Below are positions 22,218 through 32,182 of a DNA stretch of 35,732 bases, piece by piece (position 1 is the first letter of the stretch; every line of letters starts with the position of its first letter). The translations under genes and the position numbers were made by a program. This DNA is from a virus. Below the pieces are notes generated by a model that was not told the DNA's origin, did not search any database, and saw only the letters and a list, made by a program, of their open reading frames with translations. The stretch is taken from IMG/VR virus record IMGVR_UViG_3300025120_000217, positions 1 to 35,732 of that record; one strand, given 5' to 3'.

Positions 22218-25200
22218 ATGCAAAGAAAATTTAAACATACTTTTACTAAGTCTAAAATGAATCAAGACTTAGACGCTAGGTTGCTTTCTGCTGACGAGTA
22301 TAGAGAAGGTGTTAATATATCTGTATCAAGAGCTGAGGCAGATGACGTAGGAGCTTTAGAGAATATACTAGGAAATGGTTTAATTTCAAATTTAAACAAT
22401 GTCCAAAATGATTATTTGTCTCAAGTTATTGGATGGTTTTTTAACCAAGATACAAATAAAGTTTATATATTTGATACAAATTTTCAAGATAATTCTATAG
22501 ATCAATTAAGTGAATTTGCAGCAGTAGGTACAATTCATAGAATAATATTAGTAAATTTAGATACTCAAGTCTTGTCTACAATAGCACAAGGTAGATTTTT
22601 TAACTTTTCGTGGAATAGCAGAATAAATGATATTGTCATACTAGAAGATTTAATGTATTGGACAGATGATAGAAATCAGCCTAGAATGATAAATGTAAAT
22701 ACTGCTGAGTCTGATGCTAATTATTACTCACATGAAGACCATATTTCAGTTGCTAAATATTATCCTCACAAACCTATTAATTTAAATTCTACATTTAATC
22801 CTCAAATAGTTGGTGTTAATGGTTCTAACAATTGGTTATCCGCTGGTAGTAGATGGCAGAGTACGTATAACTATGTGATACTAAGACCAGACCAAAACCC
22901 AACTAAAGAATATGAAATAGAAACATTAAGTATCGCACCTGATGCTGCTAAAGACAGTCCAGCCGTAGCAGCTATAAGGGATAATATAGGCATGCAGTGT
23001 TACATGAAAGCAGAAACTGCAACGCCTGGAGAATTTGAGATTTTTGAGGCTAAAGTCGCAGGCACAATGATTTGGCCATATGTGAATGGTAATAATCCTG
23101 CAGTTCAACCAATATTATATTCGTTAGTAGTTTTTTTTGATAGAGATCTTGGTGGTACGTCAGGTGGTTCTGATAACTTTCTACAAGATCCACAAGACTT
23201 AGATGATGATTTTGATCCTGGAACACCTAGTCAGTTCTTTTTTACTGAGGCTAATTCTAAAGATGTAAGCTCACCTTGGCTTAGACAATCAGGAGCTAGA
23301 TTATCTATTACAAGTTTAACTGCTAATGACTTAAAATATGCTGATGATAATACTCAAGGTAGTGGATATTGTAATTTATTATATGACTTGGGAACTTGTG
23401 TTAGTAATTTTACTCAAACGCAAGTAGCACCAACGACAGCTTTACCTTATTTATCTTGGAACTTTAAAGGACCATATTTTTTAAGAAACCATTTCCCTAA
23501 AAATATAGATAATCCAGACGCAGTCAATGGTTATATAAGAGTTATTCACCCTCAATTAGATGATTTAAAATACTATGTAATTAAAAACCCTACTGATCCG
23601 GCTTTAACTACAGCACAAGGTTTTGAAATTTGGGAATTAACTTCTTTTGTAAATGGAAATCTAATAAAACAAAATCCAGTAAGTTTAGGCTTAAATGTTG
23701 GAGACGTATTGTCCATACATAGACCAAATACTAGTTATGATTTTGAATTTCCTGGAGATTCTAATTTTTTAACTGATAAATTTGTTAGATTTAGTTATAG
23801 ATTTAAATATGATGATGGTCAATATTCTTTAATAGCTCCTTTTACTCAAAATATTTTTATACCAAAACAAGATGGATATTTTTTAAAAGATATTGGTGAA
23901 ACAAGATCTAATGATACTAGTGATAATAATTATATTCCACAGGAAAATATTGTAGGTCAAAATACTATAAATAACTTTATGACAAATGAAGTTACAAATA
24001 CAGTGCTTAATATAAACTGTGAATATAAGATAAATGAACTAGCTAATAAGTTAAAAGTTAACGAAATAGATATATTATATAAAGAGTCAGACACTAATAA
24101 TATAAACGTTATAGACACTATAAACGTTAATGACACATCTGTCACGTCCAATTCGTCTAATGTACTAAAATATATATACCAATCAAAAGCTCCTATAAAA
24201 ACTTTAAGATCAGCTGAAACAACAAGAGTATACGACACTGTTCCCGTTAGAGCTAAAACATTATCTGCGTCAGGTAATAGAATAATATATGGTAATTTTT
24301 ATGACAGACATACTTCTCCTCAAGGCTTAGGATACTTTGTTTGTGCTAGCTCTAAAATGACACCTGGAAGTATTACTCAAACTAAAGATGTTATAATAGG
24401 AACTCCAAAAAATGATCCAAGTCCTTATTTACCTAATAAATTTGCTAGTGTATCTTATCCAAATCACAGTTTAAAACAAAATAGAAGTTATCAAGTTGGG
24501 CTAGTACTTCAAGATAGGTATGGAAGATCTTCTGACGTTATATTGTCTAATTTTTCAAAAACTAATTTCACGCTAAGAGACGGCGTTTATGCAAATGATC
24601 CTTTAACGTTTTTTGGATCTACACTATCTCATGAATATTTAAATTCTGTTTTAACGCCTGCTACTTTGACTAGCGATATAACTACATCTAATAAAATATA
24701 TTCAGGTATAATTAATTGGCCTGGTGATTCTTTAAAAATGCTATTTACTGAAGAACTTCCAAGAACCGTAAGTTATGCTAGTGGTTATCCTGGTTTATAT
24801 GAGGACCCTTTTACTACAACACCTATGATCGAGGCTCCTAAGGTAGATGCTACTACTGGAGTGTCTTATATAAATATAACACCAGGTGGTAGTAATGACA
24901 ACATAAGACCTGGTATGGTTTTAGAATGGCAATCTGATTACAATGATACAACTATAAGTAAATTGCTAGTTAAAAGCGTTGTAGTAAATTACCAACCAGA
25001 TGCTAGTATTACAGCAGTAAATGTTTTATACTTAACAGATCCAAATGGTAATTATGTTTCATTGTCTGAGATGCCTGCTGAATTCATTGCAAATACGCCT
25101 GTAGGAATTACAATAAATACTCCTATGCAGTTTGTTGAAGCAGAAAATAGTTTAGGATGGTATTCTTATAAAGTAGTTGTTAAACAGAAAGAACAAGATT

Positions 25201-27323
25201 ATTATAATGTTTATTTACCTAGTCTACTTAGTGGAACACCTGTAATAAAGCCTTTTGAATTAACATGTACTTGTGCAGCTAATAGTAGTGTATTTACCGT
25301 AGATCCAATAGGAACTATGGAATATTTAACTTTTCCTTTATTAAGAGGTATGAAGCTAGTTTCTGGAAGTAATATTTTCTTTATATCAAACATATTAAAC
25401 TATACTCAATTTGAAGTAACAACTGCTAATGGTGCAACTGCTATAACGAGCTTAGATTTTACTTTTAGCACTTCTTCTTCTGTAGGTATATTAAATACTA
25501 CAACTTTATTAACTGACAATTCAAATAAAGTTCCTCCAGCATTAATTGAGACATCACCTGTACAACAAAATTATTCAACAAGCGAAGTTGATTTAATACC
25601 TAGATATGCTTTTAGTAATAAATGGGAATTAACAACAGGTGATAATTTTAATATTACTAACACTTCAGCAATGCCAATATTCCCTGGCAACCAGATATCA
25701 AAAGTACAATCTTTAGGTAATTTCGAATCACTATATCCAAGAGGTAGTTACTTTGGATTATACAATTCCGACACAGATCCAATAGTTGCAACTATAGAAG
25801 ATAAATTTAACCTAGGTCAAAACTCTAACATAGTTAAGCCAGATAATGAAGCAGAGACAGTAGCCGCTGTTTACGAAACTACACCAATTAGATCTGAAAT
25901 AGATATTTATTACGAAACAAGTACATCTGGAACTGTTAAATCTTTAAATCAACTAGTAAGAGATAATTTAGTAATACCTAGTAATTTTGTTACATCTGGA
26001 ACTACTAATAATTTAAGTATAGTATCTATTCTAGAAAGCGCAGATTTTACAGACCCAGCTAATTCACTTGCAGAATTCCAAGTGGTAGATCAAGACAATA
26101 ATGTACTGAGTTACCAACAAGCTGAAAATTTTATAGTATCAACTGTTTTATATGCTAATGGTGTTGCTGTGAACAATGGGGTTTCTCCTTTTACTATTGC
26201 TAAAACTAATACTAATAACGCTTATAAAATAACTTCAACAGCTACAAATCCTTTATATAGTGCAAATAATTCTTTATTAAATACTGTTACTTTTAATATA
26301 AGTTTTACTTTTTTACAATTTAATGTTTTACCTTTAAGTTATACTATACCTTTAAGTGTTTTTGTTCAAAATGTTGCTCCAGTTAAAGTTAATAATTATG
26401 TTAATAGTAGTTCGGATGTTTATATATTTTGGAACAATGAAGGTGTATTACCTAAACCAAAAAAAGCGGTTAGTTCATATACTGATCCTGACTCACCAGA
26501 TCCTTACGAATTCTTACCTGGTGGATGGAATAATGTTAACGGATTAAACAATGGTTTAAGTGAAGCTACTAATGGTAGCAATATTAACAATGTGAGTGCT
26601 ACGGAAGAAATCTCATGGTGTATTCAATTGTCAGTAGATAATAATACTAATTTCCCTCCAGTAAGTAATATTACTAATGCAAGTAGTTTCCCTGGGGCAG
26701 GGTTTGGTTTTTTTACTCAAAATACAACACCACCAACTTCCAACAGATCTCTTACTATAGGTAATTTTTCTAATGTATGGATTAATAGAACTTTTTACGT
26801 AAGACTTGTAGCAACTGATGGTGGTGGTTTATCAACAATAATTAGTGAATTTGCATGTAAAGTTGTAGAAAGACCTTTTGTAGCTAATCAATACAATGTA
26901 GCTAACATGATACTTAGACAAGCTGGCACAGGTTTTCCAATACAAAGTTATTATCCAGATGCTTTCCCTAATGATACTATTAGAAGTAATTCAGGTATTC
27001 GACCTTATTTAGCAAATGATCCTGCTCCTAAACCTCTACCAACTACCGCGGATATGATTAGCTTTGGGTTTTCGGGTGTTGGAACTCAGTATAATCTTGG
27101 TACAACAGGTTTTTCAATGCAAGCTGATATAATTGGGCAACAAGGTCAAATGATAATAACAGGAAATGGATTTAACTATCAAACAGGAGATGTAATATAC
27201 ACTTCTTTAACACAAGTAGTTCAAAATAATGGCAGCACTTCAATACTAGCTCGTCAATTCCCTTATTCAAATGCTTATTATGTTTTAACTCCTTCATTGT
27301 TCAATGTTACACCACCAGCATAG
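22218..27323 (+). CDS. Large tail nozzle protein (tubular protein B-like / muzzle-like)
   Basis: A 1701-residue, Asn/Thr/Ser-rich beta protein. The start, KSKMNQDLDARLLSADEYREGVNISVS, followed by DDVGALENILGN, is the signature I recall for tail stabilisation or nozzle proteins of short-tailed phages, and near residue 755 it has RSYQVGLVLQDRYGR followed by SDVILS, also typical. About 700 residues after that look like a string of Ig-like or other beta domains, including a Pro-rich stretch near 1415. It should form the end of the tail tube and hold fibres; homologous proteins in T7 (gp12) are about 800 residues, so this one is roughly twice as long, comparable to the muzzle of crAss-like phages. 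No peptidase or lyase motif was spotted. Confidence 0.7.
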   Translation: MQRKFKHTFTKSKMNQDLDARLLSADEYREGVNISVSRAEADDVGALENILGNGLISNLNNVQNDYLSQVIGWFFNQDTNKVYIFDTNFQDNSIDQLSEFAAVGTIHRIILVNLDTQVLSTIAQGRFFNFSWNSRINDIVILEDLMYWTDDRNQPRMINVNTAESDANYYSHEDHISVAKYYPHKPINLNSTFNPQIVGVNGSNNWLSAGSRWQSTYNYVILRPDQNPTKEYEIETLSIAPDAAKDSPAVAAIRDNIGMQCYMKAETATPGEFEIFEAKVAGTMIWPYVNGNNPAVQPILYSLVVFFDRDLGGTSGGSDNFLQDPQDLDDDFDPGTPSQFFFTEANSKDVSSPWLRQSGARLSITSLTANDLKYADDNTQGSGYCNLLYDLGTCVSNFTQTQVAPTTALPYLSWNFKGPYFLRNHFPKNIDNPDAVNGYIRVIHPQLDDLKYYVIKNPTDPALTTAQGFEIWELTSFVNGNLIKQNPVSLGLNVGDVLSIHRPNTSYDFEFPGDSNFLTDKFVRFSYRFKYDDGQYSLIAPFTQNIFIPKQDGYFLKDIGETRSNDTSDNNYIPQENIVGQNTINNFMTNEVTNTVLNINCEYKINELANKLKVNEIDILYKESDTNNINVIDTINVNDTSVTSNSSNVLKYIYQSKAPIKTLRSAETTRVYDTVPVRAKTLSASGNRIIYGNFYDRHTSPQGLGYFVCASSKMTPGSITQTKDVIIGTPKNDPSPYLPNKFASVSYPNHSLKQNRSYQVGLVLQDRYGRSSDVILSNFSKTNFTLRDGVYANDPLTFFGSTLSHEYLNSVLTPATLTSDITTSNKIYSGIINWPGDSLKMLFTEELPRTVSYASGYPGLYEDPFTTTPMIEAPKVDATTGVSYINITPGGSNDNIRPGMVLEWQSDYNDTTISKLLVKSVVVNYQPDASITAVNVLYLTDPNGNYVSLSEMPAEFIANTPVGITINTPMQFVEAENSLGWYSYKVVVKQKEQDYYNVYLPSLLSGTPVIKPFELTCTCAANSSVFTVDPIGTMEYLTFPLLRGMKLVSGSNIFFISNILNYTQFEVTTANGATAITSLDFTFSTSSSVGILNTTTLLTDNSNKVPPALIETSPVQQNYSTSEVDLIPRYAFSNKWELTTGDNFNITNTSAMPIFPGNQISKVQSLGNFESLYPRGSYFGLYNSDTDPIVATIEDKFNLGQNSNIVKPDNEAETVAAVYETTPIRSEIDIYYETSTSGTVKSLNQLVRDNLVIPSNFVTSGTTNNLSIVSILESADFTDPANSLAEFQVVDQDNNVLSYQQAENFIVSTVLYANGVAVNNGVSPFTIAKTNTNNAYKITSTATNPLYSANNSLLNTVTFNISFTFLQFNVLPLSYTIPLSVFVQNVAPVKVNNYVNSSSDVYIFWNNEGVLPKPKKAVSSYTDPDSPDPYEFLPGGWNNVNGLNNGLSEATNGSNINNVSATEEISWCIQLSVDNNTNFPPVSNITNASSFPGAGFGFFTQNTTPPTSNRSLTIGNFSNVWINRTFYVRLVATDGGGLSTIISEFACKVVERPFVANQYNVANMILRQAGTGFPIQSYYPDAFPNDTIRSNSGIRPYLANDPAPKPLPTTADMISFGFSGVGTQYNLGTTGFSMQADIIGQQGQMIITGNGFNYQTGDVIYTSLTQVVQNNGSTSILARQFPYSNAYYVLTPSLFNVTPPA

Positions 27324-27340
27324 TAAATTATATTAAAAAA

Positions 27341-27356
27341 CAAGTGATTATAAATT
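27341..27356 (+). promoter_or_regulatory. Candidate phage promoter motif, copy D
   Basis: CAAGTGATTATAAATT ending one base before the ATG at 27357. It shares 12 bases with copy C. If a start site lies a few bases past the TATAAAT core, the message would be leaderless or nearly so. Confidence 0.5.
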
Positions 27357-29315
27357 ATGGCTCAAAACGTATTACCTTTAATTGAAATAGACTATTACAA
27401 TTGTATTTGGAATAAGAGAATTTTAACACCACAAAGTGATATACAAACTTCTACTGGCACAAGTAGTGTACCAGTTGCTGTGGTCCCAGGTGGTACAGGC
27501 GTCAACGCTAATAATGTATATCCTTTAGGCAATGTTTACGCTGCTCCTTTTACAGGCGCAACTAGTGATGGTGTACCTACTTCTACAGTAGTAAACAACT
27601 CTTGGAATGGACAACTTGTTCCACAACCAAGAATACAAGTTTCAGGTTCTCTTGTTAAAGAAAATATGTACATAGAAGAGTCTAGAATTAGAGGAGGTTT
27701 TGGAAATGTACAAATGGACTTAGGTGTTAGAGCTTACCTAGATGAAGAAGATCCAATACAACAACATAGGTTTAATACTTTAATATATTCTGGTATTTAT
27801 AATTCTAGGACTGGTATAAATAGAACTAATGAATTTCCTATAGGTACAAACATAAGTAGATCTGCTAATCCTCAGTATAATGCTATACAAAAAATATATG
27901 CTGAAGAAAATAATTTAGTAGTTCTACAAGAAGATAAATGTAGCAGATGTTTGATAGATAAAAATGCTATTTACAACGCTGAAGGTGGTGGTAATGTAAC
28001 AACTTCTAATCAAGTTTTAGGAGAAATAGTTCCTTATACCGGAGAGTACGGAATAAGTAAAAACCCCGAAAGCTTTGCTATCTATGCAAATAGAAAATAT
28101 TTTGTAGATAGACATAGAAATGCTGTTTTAAGACTATCTAACAATGGAATAACAGAAATATCTGAATATGGTATGAGAGACTATTTTAGAGATCGTTTAG
28201 CGCCATTAAATGATAATTATACAAACGAATTTACTAAGCAAATACCTACCATAAACACCTTATCCGCCATTAATGATCCAGTCGCTCTTTTACCAGCTAG
28301 TGGTAGTGTATTATTTCTTCCACTTGGAAGTGTAGGAACTAAAAGTCAATACAATATAGGTTCTAAGGTTTTTTGGTCTCAAGATTCTGGATCTAGTTAT
28401 ATAGATACAGGAGCTACAGTTAGTAGTATTGGCCTAGATGTAACAGGTACTTATGATGTTATGTTTTTATCAAGTAATATAGGTTCTGGTTTTTCAAATG
28501 TAACAGCATTAGATGCTAGAATAAGACTAGTTAGTAAATACAGAAGTTTAATACCATCTGGTTGGGATGCTTATAACAAACAATATGTAATATCTATACA
28601 ACCTAATAATTCAACTCTTGATAATACTTCTGGAGTTGTTAAAAGAGACTCTACATATTTTACTTTAGGATTTGATGAGGCAATAAATGGATGGCCTAGT
28701 TTTTATACTTATAGACCTGGTTTTTTAGGAAGTTTAAAATCTAGTTTTTTTACTATAAATAACTGGGTTTGGAATGGTAGCTCTTATATTGTAAATGGGT
28801 TATATCAGCATTACAATGTTAATTCTGCTAGAGGTAATTTTTATGGAATAAATAATCCATCTACAATTAAATTTGTAGCTAACTCACAACCATCAACTCA
28901 AAAAGTTTTTCTTTCAATAGGGTACGAAGGAGCTAGTGGATGGAAAATAACATCAGCAGATTCTGATCAAACTGGTAGTTCTTTAAAATACGATAATTCA
29001 GGAAATTTAACTGGTCAATGGTATAATTTCTTTGATTCTTCATCTTTAATATATAGCTATGAAGAAGGAGCTTATGTTGATTTACCTACTTCTCAAGTAT
29101 TAAGGGCTGGTTTTGATAGAAAAGAAAACAATTATGTAGCTAATTTTGTTAACAACTCACCTGTAAATCCAGGAGAAATTGTATTTGGTAATCAAGTATC
29201 TGGATTAAAAGGTTATTACTTAGATGTAACAATGTCTACAGATGGTGTTACTGATCCGGGAGCTATGAAAGAATTGTATGCTGTTAATTTAAATTATAAT
29301 GTTTCAAATTTTTAA
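27357..29315 (+). CDS. Tail structural protein, conserved in marine phages
   Basis: A 652-residue protein following the nozzle gene. It has IEESRIRGGFGNVQMDLGVRAYL near residue 105, then NNLVVLQEDKCSRCLIDKNAIYNAEGGG (about 185-212), GEYGISKNPESFAIYANRKYFVDRHRNAVLRLS (about 232-264) and ITEISEYGMRDYFRD. This run looks like a beta-propeller repeat and is one I recall from tail proteins of marine phages. Residues 410-600 are rich in Trp, Tyr, Asn and Gly, possibly another beta domain. It may complete the nozzle or bind fibres. The promoter-like motif D (27341-27356) sits 1 base before the ATG, so any transcript from it would be nearly leaderless. Confidence 0.6.
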   Translation: MAQNVLPLIEIDYYNCIWNKRILTPQSDIQTSTGTSSVPVAVVPGGTGVNANNVYPLGNVYAAPFTGATSDGVPTSTVVNNSWNGQLVPQPRIQVSGSLVKENMYIEESRIRGGFGNVQMDLGVRAYLDEEDPIQQHRFNTLIYSGIYNSRTGINRTNEFPIGTNISRSANPQYNAIQKIYAEENNLVVLQEDKCSRCLIDKNAIYNAEGGGNVTTSNQVLGEIVPYTGEYGISKNPESFAIYANRKYFVDRHRNAVLRLSNNGITEISEYGMRDYFRDRLAPLNDNYTNEFTKQIPTINTLSAINDPVALLPASGSVLFLPLGSVGTKSQYNIGSKVFWSQDSGSSYIDTGATVSSIGLDVTGTYDVMFLSSNIGSGFSNVTALDARIRLVSKYRSLIPSGWDAYNKQYVISIQPNNSTLDNTSGVVKRDSTYFTLGFDEAINGWPSFYTYRPGFLGSLKSSFFTINNWVWNGSSYIVNGLYQHYNVNSARGNFYGINNPSTIKFVANSQPSTQKVFLSIGYEGASGWKITSADSDQTGSSLKYDNSGNLTGQWYNFFDSSSLIYSYEEGAYVDLPTSQVLRAGFDRKENNYVANFVNNSPVNPGEIVFGNQVSGLKGYYLDVTMSTDGVTDPGAMKELYAVNLNYNVSNF

Positions 29316-29719
29316 TGAAAGCTAGAAAAATAAAAGAAGAAGATTTCAATACAATAAATTCATGGTATAAAGGTTGGGGTTGGCCAATACTAGATAGAGA
29401 ATTATTACCTAATAATGGTAAAGAAGGCTTGATTATAAGTGATAATAATATAGACCTAGTAGCTGGTTTTATATGGTTTACTGACTCAAAGATGGCTTTT
29501 TTTGGTTATGTTATATCAAATCCAATAAAACTTAAAAAAGGACAAAGGGATATAGCAATATCTACTTTAATATCATGTGCTGAAGAGTTATGTAAAAGAG
29601 TTGGAGTAAAAGTAATAGTTACAAGTAGCTCGACTAAAAGTTTAATAAAAAAACATAAAGAATTAAATTGGAAGTCTAATGTTAGATCTTCTTTTGAATT
29701 ACAAAAAATTTTAAAATAA
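29315..29719 (+). CDS. GNAT-like acetyltransferase-fold protein
   Basis: A 134-residue protein starting with MKARKIKEEDFNTINSWY, the usual first strand and helix of GNAT proteins, then LIISDNNIDLVAGFIWFTDSKMAFFGYVISNP (strands 2-4) and AISTLISCAEELCKRVGVKVIVTSSS (helix plus strand 5), then SLIKKHKELNW. The acetyl-CoA pyrophosphate loop (Q/RxxGxG/A) is not clearly visible between strand 4 and helix 3; KKGQRDIA is a weak match. Small GNAT-like proteins sit among tail and internal protein genes in marine phages. It may modify a protein or may be an inactive structural relative. It shares one base with the upstream gene's stop (TAATG). Confidence 0.5.
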   Translation: MKARKIKEEDFNTINSWYKGWGWPILDRELLPNNGKEGLIISDNNIDLVAGFIWFTDSKMAFFGYVISNPIKLKKGQRDIAISTLISCAEELCKRVGVKVIVTSSSTKSLIKKHKELNWKSNVRSSFELQKILK

Positions 29720-29724
29720 TAATT

Positions 29725-30423
29725 ATGGGTAAAAACATGGGACCGGCAGGTGTAGGCATGGGATTAATTGGTGGTATAGCAGGAGCTGTTACCTCAGGCG
29801 TAGCAGCTAGACAAGCTAAAAACGAAGCTGAAAAACAAGCAGGTATTGCAGCAGATAAAGAAGCAGCTTTAGCGGCTTTAGAAGCTGATAGACCAACTTT
29901 AACAAATCCATATGAAAATACACAAAACGCTTTTGCAGACCTAGACAATCCATACGCTAACTTAACTGTTTCTACTGAAGCTTTTAGATTGAAAGCTCAA
30001 GAATCTGATCAAGCCTTAGCAAACAGCTTAGATATTATGATGGAAACAGGTCAAGCTGCAGGTGGAGCAACAGCACTGGCTCAAGCAGCACTACAAAGTA
30101 AAAGAGGTATTGCAGCTAGTATAAGTGCTCAAGAAACTACAAACGCTAAACTAGCGGCTGAAGGAGCAGCAAGCGTTGCTAAAGCCAAAGCTCAAGGAGA
30201 AGCTAATTTACAACAATTAAAAGGTCAAGGAGATTTAACTGCTCAAAAAGATGCTATTAATTTTCAAGAAATGAAAATGGAAAGAGCTGCTACACAGATG
30301 GATAATGCATTACAAAATGAACAAGACGCAAGAGCAGCTAGATCAGCTGGAATTGCCGGTATTGGTTCTAGTATAGTTGCTGGTGTAGGTTCTGCCGCTA
30401 AATTAGGAAAATTAACCCAATAA
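29725..30423 (+). CDS. Internal virion / DNA ejection protein candidate
   Basis: A 232-residue Ala/Gln-rich protein. A Gly-rich hydrophobic segment at 8-28 (AGVGMGLIGGIAGAVTSGVAA) is followed by long Ala-rich helices, and the C-terminus has another Gly/Ala hydrophobic stretch (IAGIGSSIVAGVGSAA). Two weakly hydrophobic ends around a helical middle is the shape of T7 gp14-type core and ejection proteins, which leave the head first and pass through the membrane. It is followed by two larger proteins of the same group, like the gp14-gp15-gp16 order of T7. Function inferred from shape and order. Confidence 0.6.
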   Translation: MGKNMGPAGVGMGLIGGIAGAVTSGVAARQAKNEAEKQAGIAADKEAALAALEADRPTLTNPYENTQNAFADLDNPYANLTVSTEAFRLKAQESDQALANSLDIMMETGQAAGGATALAQAALQSKRGIAASISAQETTNAKLAAEGAASVAKAKAQGEANLQQLKGQGDLTAQKDAINFQEMKMERAATQMDNALQNEQDARAARSAGIAGIGSSIVAGVGSAAKLGKLTQ

Positions 30424-30430
30424 TAATATT

Positions 30431-32170
30431 ATGAGTTACAAAAACCCCTCAAGAATAATAAATAGGCAAGCTCAAGCAATACAAGCTGGTGGTGAAAGAA
30501 TACAAAACCAAGTATTAGAAACAGCAGGCGAGTATGCTGCAGGCGTTGCATTGCAAAAAAAACAATTAGAAGAATTAGAGGAAGAGAATGTACAATTAGA
30601 GTCTAACCTGATTGATAATGCTAATAGTGCTACAAAAAACTGGAGTGGAGCAGATCAAGAAGTAGTTGGTCTTTTTGATGGTTTAATAGACCAAAGGATG
30701 GAGATTAAAAGATTAGTTGATCTTGGGCCTAAACGTGGTGGTATATCGAAAAGAGATGGAATGCTTAGAACAAAAGAAATAGAGGGTGCTCCTGAACAGT
30801 TTGCTGCCGAAGCAAAATACATAGCTGGTCAAGTCCAAGACTATGGAGCTGCATTAAATGATTCGTCTTTGTCTTCTATTGGATCTGTAGAAACTAAAGC
30901 AGTATTAAATGCTTTGCATCAAAAGCAAGATGTTAAAATACATAGAGAAGGAGGAGAGTTCTTTTATTATCTTCCTAAAAAAGATGCAAATGGTAACTTA
31001 TTACCTTGGCCAGATAATGAAGGTAAGCTAAATGGAACTGTATTAATGGATAAAGCTGCAGAAGGAAAAGATTTATTTTCTAAAAAACAAGATATAAGTG
31101 GAGTTATAGATCTAGCCTGGGAAAAAAATAATGAAGCTGAACTAGGAGATCTTGGTGAATATATAAAAGAAGAAGTAGTAAGAAACGGATCTATACATCC
31201 AGTCACTGGAGAGGTTATAGAGATGGAAGAAGGTTATGAGCAAGTTATAACTCTACCTAGAACTGATAATAGAGATAAATACATTGAGAAAGTAGAATCA
31301 AGCTCTATGCTTACTCCTTTATTAGGTGACCAGAAAAAAATGTTAAGTGTTTGGCAAGATACTATAGATGATGGAGAAGAAACTGGAGTAGACCCTGTAA
31401 CTGGTAGTAAAATATACACACCTAATAGTTTAGGTTCTTTTGCTCAAGAAGGAAATGAATTAGGCATTAGTTTAACTGATATGGGGTTAACAATGGATCA
31501 ATGGCAAAATTCTGTATATGGTGAATACCCAACTGGTATAGGTGATGATCAAAAAGCTTTAATACAACAAAACCAATCTAAAGCAGCTAAAAGATATATG
31601 GCTAATTTATCTTGGGATAAAAACTCTCTAGCAGCTGGAGGCCACTCAAGTAGTGGAAAAAGAAAAATAGTTGAAAAAGCTGAACCTAACTCAAGTACTA
31701 AGCGTACTTTTAAAGGAGAAGGTGGAAAAGATTATTCAAATACAGAAACTAATAACATAAGAGCAGGTATTGCAGCTGAAAATAAAATTATAAAAGATTT
31801 TGAATATGTTACAGATGCTACTGAAGATAGCACTCGAGAAGAAAAAATGGCTTCTCTTCAATCTAAAATTAAAGCTCAAGCAGATGTTGATGACATGCTT
31901 GGTCCAGATGTTATTACAGTAAGTGACTATGATAATAAAGATGAATTAATAGAAGCAATTGCTAGAGTAAAACTTGAAGGTGATAAATCTGTTAAAAATT
32001 ATGACACTTATAAAATTGGTAGAGATGATTATCAAAAATTTAATTCTGGAAATAAACCAAATATGCCTCAAGAAGAGTTTAACAAAAAATATGCAGCATT
32101 AGCTCCTGGAGAATCCTTTGTCGCAATGGTAAATGGAAAGCTACAAAAAATCAAAAAACCAAAGTCTTAA
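30431..32170 (+). CDS. Internal virion protein candidate
   Basis: A 579-residue acidic, helix-rich protein. The first 60 residues are a Gln/Glu/Ala coiled coil (QAQAIQAGGERIQNQVLETAGEYAAGVALQKKQLEELEEENVQLE); then mixed helices, and a Gly/Ser/Lys-rich part near 400. It has no Cys, no membrane span and no catalytic motif. Its position between the gp14-like protein and the giant right-edge protein matches the second internal core protein (T7 gp15 position), which would enter the host periplasm with the DNA. No homologue is recognised by sequence, so the role is inferred from gene order. Confidence 0.55.
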   Translation: MSYKNPSRIINRQAQAIQAGGERIQNQVLETAGEYAAGVALQKKQLEELEEENVQLESNLIDNANSATKNWSGADQEVVGLFDGLIDQRMEIKRLVDLGPKRGGISKRDGMLRTKEIEGAPEQFAAEAKYIAGQVQDYGAALNDSSLSSIGSVETKAVLNALHQKQDVKIHREGGEFFYYLPKKDANGNLLPWPDNEGKLNGTVLMDKAAEGKDLFSKKQDISGVIDLAWEKNNEAELGDLGEYIKEEVVRNGSIHPVTGEVIEMEEGYEQVITLPRTDNRDKYIEKVESSSMLTPLLGDQKKMLSVWQDTIDDGEETGVDPVTGSKIYTPNSLGSFAQEGNELGISLTDMGLTMDQWQNSVYGEYPTGIGDDQKALIQQNQSKAAKRYMANLSWDKNSLAAGGHSSSGKRKIVEKAEPNSSTKRTFKGEGGKDYSNTETNNIRAGIAAENKIIKDFEYVTDATEDSTREEKMASLQSKIKAQADVDDMLGPDVITVSDYDNKDELIEAIARVKLEGDKSVKNYDTYKIGRDDYQKFNSGNKPNMPQEEFNKKYAALAPGESFVAMVNGKLQKIKKPKS

Positions 32171-32182
32171 ATAAAAAATAAT

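Noticed and set aside
29432-29452. A fifth copy of the promoter-like motif (ATAAGTGATAATAATA) inside the GNAT-like gene
   Set aside because: It lies within a coding stretch, lacks the leading C, and the surrounding codons explain it.
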